DNA of 64,000 nt, from positions 7,750,001-7,814,000 of the forward strand of contig NC_064230.1 of assembly GCF_023101765.2 (NCBI RefSeq). The letters run 5' to 3'. The position numbers and the translations under genes are program-made. The stretch comes from Spodoptera frugiperda (Eukaryota > Arthropoda > Insecta > Lepidoptera > Noctuidae). The notes beneath the pieces were generated by a model that was given only the letters and a program-made list of their open reading frames with translations, was not told where the DNA came from and made no database searches. Below, one piece after another: positions 58,453 to 64,000 of the stretch; positions within the stretch are counted from its first letter, which is position 1; each line of letters begins with the position of its first letter.

Positions 58453-59529
58453 TTAAAACTTAGTACTTTTCCTTCTCAACGCCGGTCTACTTAACGGTAG
58501 TTTTAAATGAGCCATCTTCTTCGTTCCAACCGTTACTAGAGTAGCACCGGTCAACGCTACCTTAGACGTAACAGTCCGTTGAGTCAACTTCAATTCCTGA
58601 CACAAATCATTGAAATTAAACTTATAATTATTCAACAATAAAATGAACACTAATGCATGACATAACGATTTATCTTTAAACTGCGGTGACCGTCCTCGTT
58701 TCCCATTTGCATTACTAAGAAAGTTTTTCAGTACAATATCGTTTAAAGTCACGGAGTATGGACACGCTGCAAAGTTTTTGCGGTTTATATCTTTCATTAG
58801 TGTTGCGTATAATTGTAGTAGTGTTTGTGCATAAACAAGTAAAACAGTCTGTTTTTCAGATAGATCTTTAGTTGCCATAGATTTTAAGAACGGATGAAGC
58901 TCGGTCAAGTAATTTGTTCCTTGGATTTCGGAATAGATCTTTTCACGCTGTTCCGGAGTCAATATAGAGTCAATATCGTAAACGTCTTCGACTTTAGTGG
59001 CTTCTCTGTTTATAGGGGGTATGTAGAATTCATCAGAATCGTTTTTATTGTAAGAAGATAGATCTAGTTGGTCTTCAGTGACACTTTCAGTGACATTTTG
59101 CATTTGTTCCGTAACTGTATCGACATTAATCTTTAATTTCTCGCGTTGTTCCATTATCTGTTTATGTTTTTTCGATCCGAACTTCCTACTGAGCTCTAAA
59201 TAACTATTTTCCATCACTTCTGTAGCGTCTAAGTTCGTTTGTAAGCAAGGTTTTAACTCGACATTACCAACTTCGATTAATCTCACTTTCCCAGTTGTTT
59301 TGTCCCGCGCTAGTATTAAAGTCCTCCCTAGTTCCTCTTGTTCCTCCTCCCCGCTGTATATTAAGTCGCATAGCTCCGTTGCAACAGTCTTCTTACCAGT
59401 TTTTTCGTCTTCTAATAAAACGCAATCGCTTGTCTTAAATTTTTGTGTTATGTAACCATTTTGGAAGCTTACAACCATTGGGTATACGCTCTCCTTTGGG
59501 TAGACTTCGTCTATATGTAATTGTGGCAT
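58453..59529 (-). CDS. POLR1E: RNA polymerase I subunit RPA49 / POLR1E (complete, single exon)
   Basis: 358 residues from ATG 59529 to the stop at 58453, no intron. The N-terminal half resembles the RPA49 dimerisation domain that pairs with RPA34 (VYPMVVSFQNGY, CVLLEDEKTGKKTV, GNVELKPCL). The C-terminal half is the tandem winged-helix region (NDIVLKNFLSNANGKRGRSP, FKDKSLCHALVFILLLNNY, FNFNDLCQELKLTQRTVTSK). A linker with many Glu/Asp joins them. Human POLR1E is about 60 residues longer. Known role: with its partner it promotes Pol I elongation and initiation of rRNA synthesis in the nucleolus. The basic C-terminus (PALRRKSTKF) is seen directly. Confidence 0.9.
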   Translation of the reverse strand: MPQLHIDEVYPKESVYPMVVSFQNGYITQKFKTSDCVLLEDEKTGKKTVATELCDLIYSGEEEQEELGRTLILARDKTTGKVRLIEVGNVELKPCLQTNLDATEVMENSYLELSRKFGSKKHKQIMEQREKLKINVDTVTEQMQNVTESVTEDQLDLSSYNKNDSDEFYIPPINREATKVEDVYDIDSILTPEQREKIYSEIQGTNYLTELHPFLKSMATKDLSEKQTVLLVYAQTLLQLYATLMKDINRKNFAACPYSVTLNDIVLKNFLSNANGKRGRSPQFKDKSLCHALVFILLLNNYKFNFNDLCQELKLTQRTVTSKVALTGATLVTVGTKKMAHLKLPLSRPALRRKSTKF

Positions 59530-60579
59530 TGTTTTATTTATTATTTTTCTATTAAACAGGTCACATGTGTATGTTTACGAAACTTTCGCGTGAAATATTG
59601 AGGTTAGAGTTAAATGTCAAAGTGATAACAAATAGAACCACAGATTGTATAACTGTTTGCGTTTTGTTGCAATATGTGATGAATTTCGAAAGCCAATGGT
59701 GAATTTAAATTAATAAGTAATATTATTAATACAAGTATTCACTGTTTCTGTTTCGATATTAAAGAGAAATAACTAATTTGATAAGAATGATTTTTAAGCA
59801 AAATCTTTTTTAATCCAGTTATAATTCGACTAAACATACTTATCTTACGCTTCGCCAATTTTTCTTATCATCTGCATACCTAATCAGTACTAAGTGCAGA
59901 AAAAATATTATGATAAAATTGATTTTTGAAATCCCTCAGATAGACCTCAAACATAAACTGAATATTTTTCGAAAATTAAATGCCATAATATGATTGCAGT
60001 GTTTGTTATAAATGAAATTTACGTTTGTTTTAATATTTATTTATTATTCTAATAACGTAACAACAATAATAACAATCATTTGTGCTTTTAAAATAACAAG
60101 TTCATCATTTTATTCTTAATTAATTAAATCAATCATAATCAGACTTTTGCATTTTTTTCAATTTAAAATAATATTTATTTAATTTGATCATAAAAACTAG
60201 ATATTCAAATGTATTAAACAAAATTAGCTAGATAAAAACAAAATTAGCCAGTTACCTTTTGGACTAAAAACGAAAGGTTCACACTGGCACTATCTAATGA
60301 GATAAAATATAGTACCATTCGATGACGGTGAAAACATAGATATTAAGGTAAATGGACTGTAATTTAAAGAATTCTAACGTCTAACGTGCACTATTAATTA
60401 CATAGGCGTAGCCAGGTTTTAGTATCGAGGGGGGTTTCAAGAAACTAAAACGAACAAACCTACATAACCCTTCTAGCTAGTAAAATTATATCTTAACTTT
60501 TCGGAGGAGGGGAGGTTTGTACCCCCAAAACGCCCCATGGCTACGTCTATAATAAATTATGAGTTTATTTTTAAAAGCA
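59530..60579. other. Intergenic region, POLR1E promoter side
   Basis: AT-rich. Holds the POLR1E 5' flank next to 59530 and, near 60579, the probable 3' UTR of the PRDM-like gene. One repeat-like segment with CATAGGCGTAGCCAGGTTTT at 60400-60550. No ORF of interest. Confidence 0.5.
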
Positions 60580-63500
60580 TTACTTTCCCGAATGCACTGT
60601 ACGGCGATGCCTCAATAGACTATAACTGTGTAACGTACTAAACTGGCACAAATCACACATAAACTTGACATTCCTATGTTTTTTTCTATGACTATCTATA
60701 ACACTTCTAGACGTAGTTTTGAACCCACATATTTGGCAAATCTTTTCCGATAACCCGATTGTGGACTTAACTTTGACTGTAGTTACCGGATTTTCATGTT
60801 TTGCCCGATGAGACCTAAAATTTCTCCCATAACTAGTCTTAAATTCGCATAGATCACATGAATATTTATAAATTTTTGTATGAACACTTATATGTTGGCT
60901 TAGTGCGTATTTTTTAAACGTTTTATATGGGCAGTAAGAGCAGGAAAATCTATTAGGATTTAAATGCATATGTTTGTGACTGGAATAATGCTTTTTGGAC
61001 ACAATTTTTTGACAAATTTCGCATTTTTTTAACATTTTTTCAGATTTTTCTTCTGAAGTATTATTTTGGAGTTTAGTTTCTGAGATAATTGTAGGTTTAG
61101 AAGGATTTTCGTCGTTTATTTTGAAGAATTGAAAGTTTTCTACAGATACTTGGTCCATAGGTTTTCCAGATTCTTCGATGTCTATTGGAGTATGGTCTTG
61201 TACCGTATTTTCTAGTACTGTAGTGTTTTCTGTATCAATATTTTTAATTCTAATTTCAGATAAAGGTTGGTTTGAATCATTATTTTCAATTTCTTCGTCA
61301 ATTATATCGAAATTTTCTTCAGTTAGAGACTCTTGAGATTTCGTTGATGTCGTTTTGGTCAGAAGTGGTTTTGCTTTACCTGTGACGAGAATAAAACAGT
61401 CATTACTCATTAGTACAAAACAGGCACTTAAACAAAACGGTTTTTTTTTTTATATAGGTAGGTTCTTAAAATGTTCACTATTATTTCTGTCTTTAAGGAT
61501 ACTTTCAATTCTTAAGTCTAATACTAGGATTTTCGCCTGTATCATTGGTGTCTTTACAAACATACAAATTAATAAATACATCATCATGTTAATCATGAGT
61601 ACAATCACGTGTTTAAATATCGGTCACTAATTACCAGTCACCCTAAATAGACCCAGAATATAAGTTTGGGATCACAAACAGAGGTATTTAATACAGGAAT
61701 TAAACCCACGATACAGGTGATGTTATATTACTAGGAACTGGAGCTATTTTTATCGTTGGTCAGTAAGAATAAGAAGTGAAAATATAACAAACAAACAAAC
61801 TAACTAACGCATATAAAATATTAATCAATTATGTAAGTAATAAATAATAATATTAAAACGTACGAGTAACTTCTCCATAATATTTAGCATTGTTGTATTT
61901 AGTCAAGTTGATATGCAGAGCGTTTGCAAACTCACTGCCGTAGAACACCATCAACTCAGTAAAACGAGGTATTATTTTTATTGTTCTGAAATATAAATAT
62001 AAATTATGATTAACTAGTTTTTACTTAATGAAAAAAAGGAATCCATAGTATTAATAGAGTGATTTCAATCCTCTCGCCTGCGATACAGAATTTTTCTAGT
62101 GCAGAATAACTTTATGAGACCAAATCTAGTTATTATATTTTAGTATTTTTTAATTATAAATATTTTTTTATAGTTTTTTATTAATTTCTGAAACTTGATC
62201 GTTACATTTTTAAATAATGAATTATAAAAAACATTTAAATAAAAAACGCTAGCCTACTCAAATTCCTTATTGGATTCAGGATAAAAACTATGAAAATAAA
62301 TGACAGAATTTCCGTACCTATAATACAACTGCCCTTTATACTGATAAGCCAGTAGATTCTGTTCCTTCCAGTGTCTAGCGCAGTTGACATATCGCATCCA
62401 GTTGGAAGAGTTACCGTCTGCCGCGTCTATTACATGGGACCGGCGGTTGTAGTCACTATAGATCTAGAATTTCATAAATTGTATAAAGAGCTTTAAAAGT
62501 ATCTGCCACGGCTTTAATGGGAGACAGAGTTGTGTTTGAAGATTACAATAGTGAAGAAATTTCGTTGGCTGCCTCGTTGGCCAAGTGGTTGCAAGTGCGA
62601 CTATCGGGCAAGGGGTCTCGGGTTCGATTTCCAGTTTGGGCGAAGTATTACTGGGCTTTTTTCGGTTTTTCAAAAATTTCTCATCACGGAGTCTGGAAAC
62701 GTGATATATCCCGGTATATGGCAATAGGCTCACCATAGCACACCATAGGCTCTCCACCTTTTTATTACATGAAACTTACAACATAAATTGTGAAAAGTGG
62801 GTGTAAACAGTGGCATTACGTGCCATAATGTGTACCTCTGCGTACCCCTTCGGGCCTTCGGGGATCTAAAAGGCGTGACGATATGTAATGTAAGAAATTT
62901 CGTACTTTCGTACGCAATTTTATTCGTATAGTTGGTTTTCCACGGACTCGAGTCCGTGCCCTTGTCATACATACAATAATATAGTTACCTGCCAACAATA
63001 CATGGAGTCCACATCCTGTGTGCGTTGTCCACGGTATGGTCCAAAGCGTACCCCACGGGGTAACGATAAAGTACTAAACACACCTAGACCAGCGCCTAGA
63101 GGAGGTTAACAGAGATGGTAAAGAATTGTTAAAGGCTGTCCACTTTATATAAAAAGTAAACTCATACCTCTGTCCCATAGTACACAATATCAGTTTCTAT
63201 AGTACGAGTTTGCTTTACATTGAACGAAAACAAAACGAGAGCGCGTCTGGCGCTCTGATTGGACGGCGCGAATGAACCAACCAATCAGGGTCCTTAGTCT
63301 GCTATTACAATTGTGTCAGAATGGTCGATCACTGAGCAGTGCGAGAGGGACGCAGCTATGTAGGTTGAATAGCTCCGTCCCTCTCGCACTGCTAAGTGAT
63401 CGACCATTCAGAGCGCAGAACGCACTATCGTTACGAAACGAAAAACAAACTTCTACTAAGCCCTCGGCAGAGGGAAACTCACCTACAAATCATGGCAACA

Positions 63501-64000
63501 TATCTTTCACTTACAACAGCCAAAGACTTTTTAAATGCGTACTCTCACACTTGGATATATGGGGGAGTTTTAAAATAAATTATTTAACATAATTATACAT
63601 AACACATTATCGTCAGAGTCGCGGGGAACCAGTGGATGCAGGTGGCGGCTTGTCGTTCTACGTGAACTAAGGGGGAGGCATTTATTCAGCAGTGGACGTC
63701 TTCCACCTGATGATGATGATTATAATTGATGATGATTATAATTGATGATACATCACACTCAGACCTACAACGGGACTAAAACCCTCTACAAAATACGCAG
63801 CACTCAGTTACCAGAAGCTTAACAACTCTGCCTACGGCTCAGTTATCCGCCTTTCATTCTCATTCCTACACAAGCGATAATTATCTTGAATACAGTTTAC
63901 ACGAACTAACCTGGTATTATAGATGGAGCTATGTGCAGGAACACATTGGGTATAGTGAGCGCAGCGCGAGGTACGTAAGCAGGAAAGCCAGTCTTTGCTG
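60580..64000 (-). CDS. PR/SET-domain zinc-finger protein, PRDM7/9/11-like (5' end outside window)
   Basis: Minus-strand exons seen: >64000-63911, 63095-62989, 62463-62318, 61985-61864, 61379-60580, all in phase. The first has PRAALTIPNVFLHIAPSIIP, then GAGLGVF, LPRGVRFGPYRG, SSNWMRYVNCARHWKEQNL, AYQYKGQLYYR and ELMVFYGSEFANALHI. These follow human PRDM9 in order (AGLGVW, FGPYEG, NWMRYVNCAR, EEQNL, ELLVWYGDEYGQELGI). The catalytic Tyr of the VxYG motif is kept; the following Asp is Ser. The last exon has an acidic linker and five C2H2 fingers (CEICQKIV, FSCSYCPYKT, YSCDLCEFKT, ICQICGFKT, FMCDLCQFST). PRDM7/9-type enzymes methylate histone H3. Activity here is inference. No zinc knuckle is visible in the portion present. 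Confidence 0.9.
61591..61644. mobile_element. MITE A, 3' terminal fragment
   Basis: CATGAGTACAATCACGTG to ACTAATTACCAGTCACCCT, joined to an S1 SINE remnant (61510-61575). In an intron of the PRDM-like gene. Confidence 0.7.
62566..62885 (+). mobile_element. tRNA-headed SINE S2, near full length
   Basis: Head with TGGCCAAGTGGTTGC (box A-like) and TCTCGGGTTCGATTTCC (box B-like), body with TTACTGGGCTTTTTTCGGTT, GGCAATAGGCTCACC and ATAATGTGTACCTCTGCGTA. Lies in an intron of the PRDM-like gene, antisense to it. A short duplicated CACCATAGCACACCATAGGC is a local change. Confidence 0.8.
63195..63460. repeat. Nested palindromic repeats in the PRDM-like gene
   Basis: An element with ends TACGAGTTTGCTTTACATTG and GAAACGAAAAACAAACTTCT (family seen at 35560-35705) is interrupted by the hairpin element (about 63296-63410). 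Sits in the intron between the first two exons visible. Confidence 0.65.

Noticed and set aside
61355..61410. Start codon MSNDCFILVTG for the last exon of the PRDM-like gene
   Set aside because: A clear acceptor (GTCACAG) at 61380 and in-phase joining to the SET exon at 61864 show that this is intron sequence.
62570..62645. tRNA gene
   Set aside because: Box A and B-like motifs belong to the head of SINE S2; the acceptor stem does not pair and the SINE body follows directly. The same holds for heads at 14090-14160, 23875-23905 and 42025-42055.

Overview
The window reads as moth genomic DNA (Lepidoptera, most likely a noctuid). The sequence shows AT-rich intergenic DNA, compact genes with many small exons and GT-AG introns of 0.1-2.5 kb, and very dense short interspersed repeats. 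These include two tRNA-headed SINE families of the type I associate with noctuids, several short terminal-inverted-repeat (MITE-like) families, and 3' stubs of RTE/CR1/Jockey-type LINEs. The species assignment is inference. All exon boundaries were read by eye from splice sites, reading phase and recognisable protein families; no transcript evidence was available.

Layout, left to right: the 5' half of Paip2 (minus, runs off the left edge); an ATMIN/ASCIZ-type LC8-regulating zinc-finger gene with an N-terminal ZAD (plus, 7390-10165); the copper chaperone for superoxide dismutase Ccs (minus, 13573-18697); a C2H2 gene without a recognised orthologue (minus, 21566-25719); the axonemal dynein light chain DNAL1 (plus, 26843-29975), with two unrelated minisatellites in its introns; the RING E3 ligase RNF220 (minus, 32618-39589); a 13-exon ZAD-C2H2 gene (minus, 40716-50305); a 777-residue protein made almost wholly of about 21 C2H2 fingers (plus, 52440-54773); the RNA polymerase I subunit POLR1E/RPA49 (minus, 58453-59529); and the 3' part of a PR/SET-domain zinc-finger gene of PRDM7/9/11 type (minus, 60580 to beyond 64000).

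The genes do not form one pathway. Five of ten are zinc-finger regulators from different subfamilies (ATMIN-like, plain C2H2, ZAD-C2H2, poly-C2H2, PRDM). DNAL1 (an axonemal dynein light chain) and the ATMIN-like gene (which in other animals controls the cytoplasmic dynein light chain LC8) share a dynein theme, but nothing here shows that this is more than coincidence.

The most notable items are the PRDM7/9/11-like gene, whose PR/SET core with NWMRYVNCAR and ELMVFYG motifs is split over small exons; the ZAD plus TQT-rich ATMIN-like architecture; a CCS whose first domain has lost its copper-binding CxxC; a 1058-bp solo LTR sitting in a minisatellite, with its empty site still visible in a neighbouring repeat unit; and many mobile-element ends lying within 10-25 bases of splice sites.
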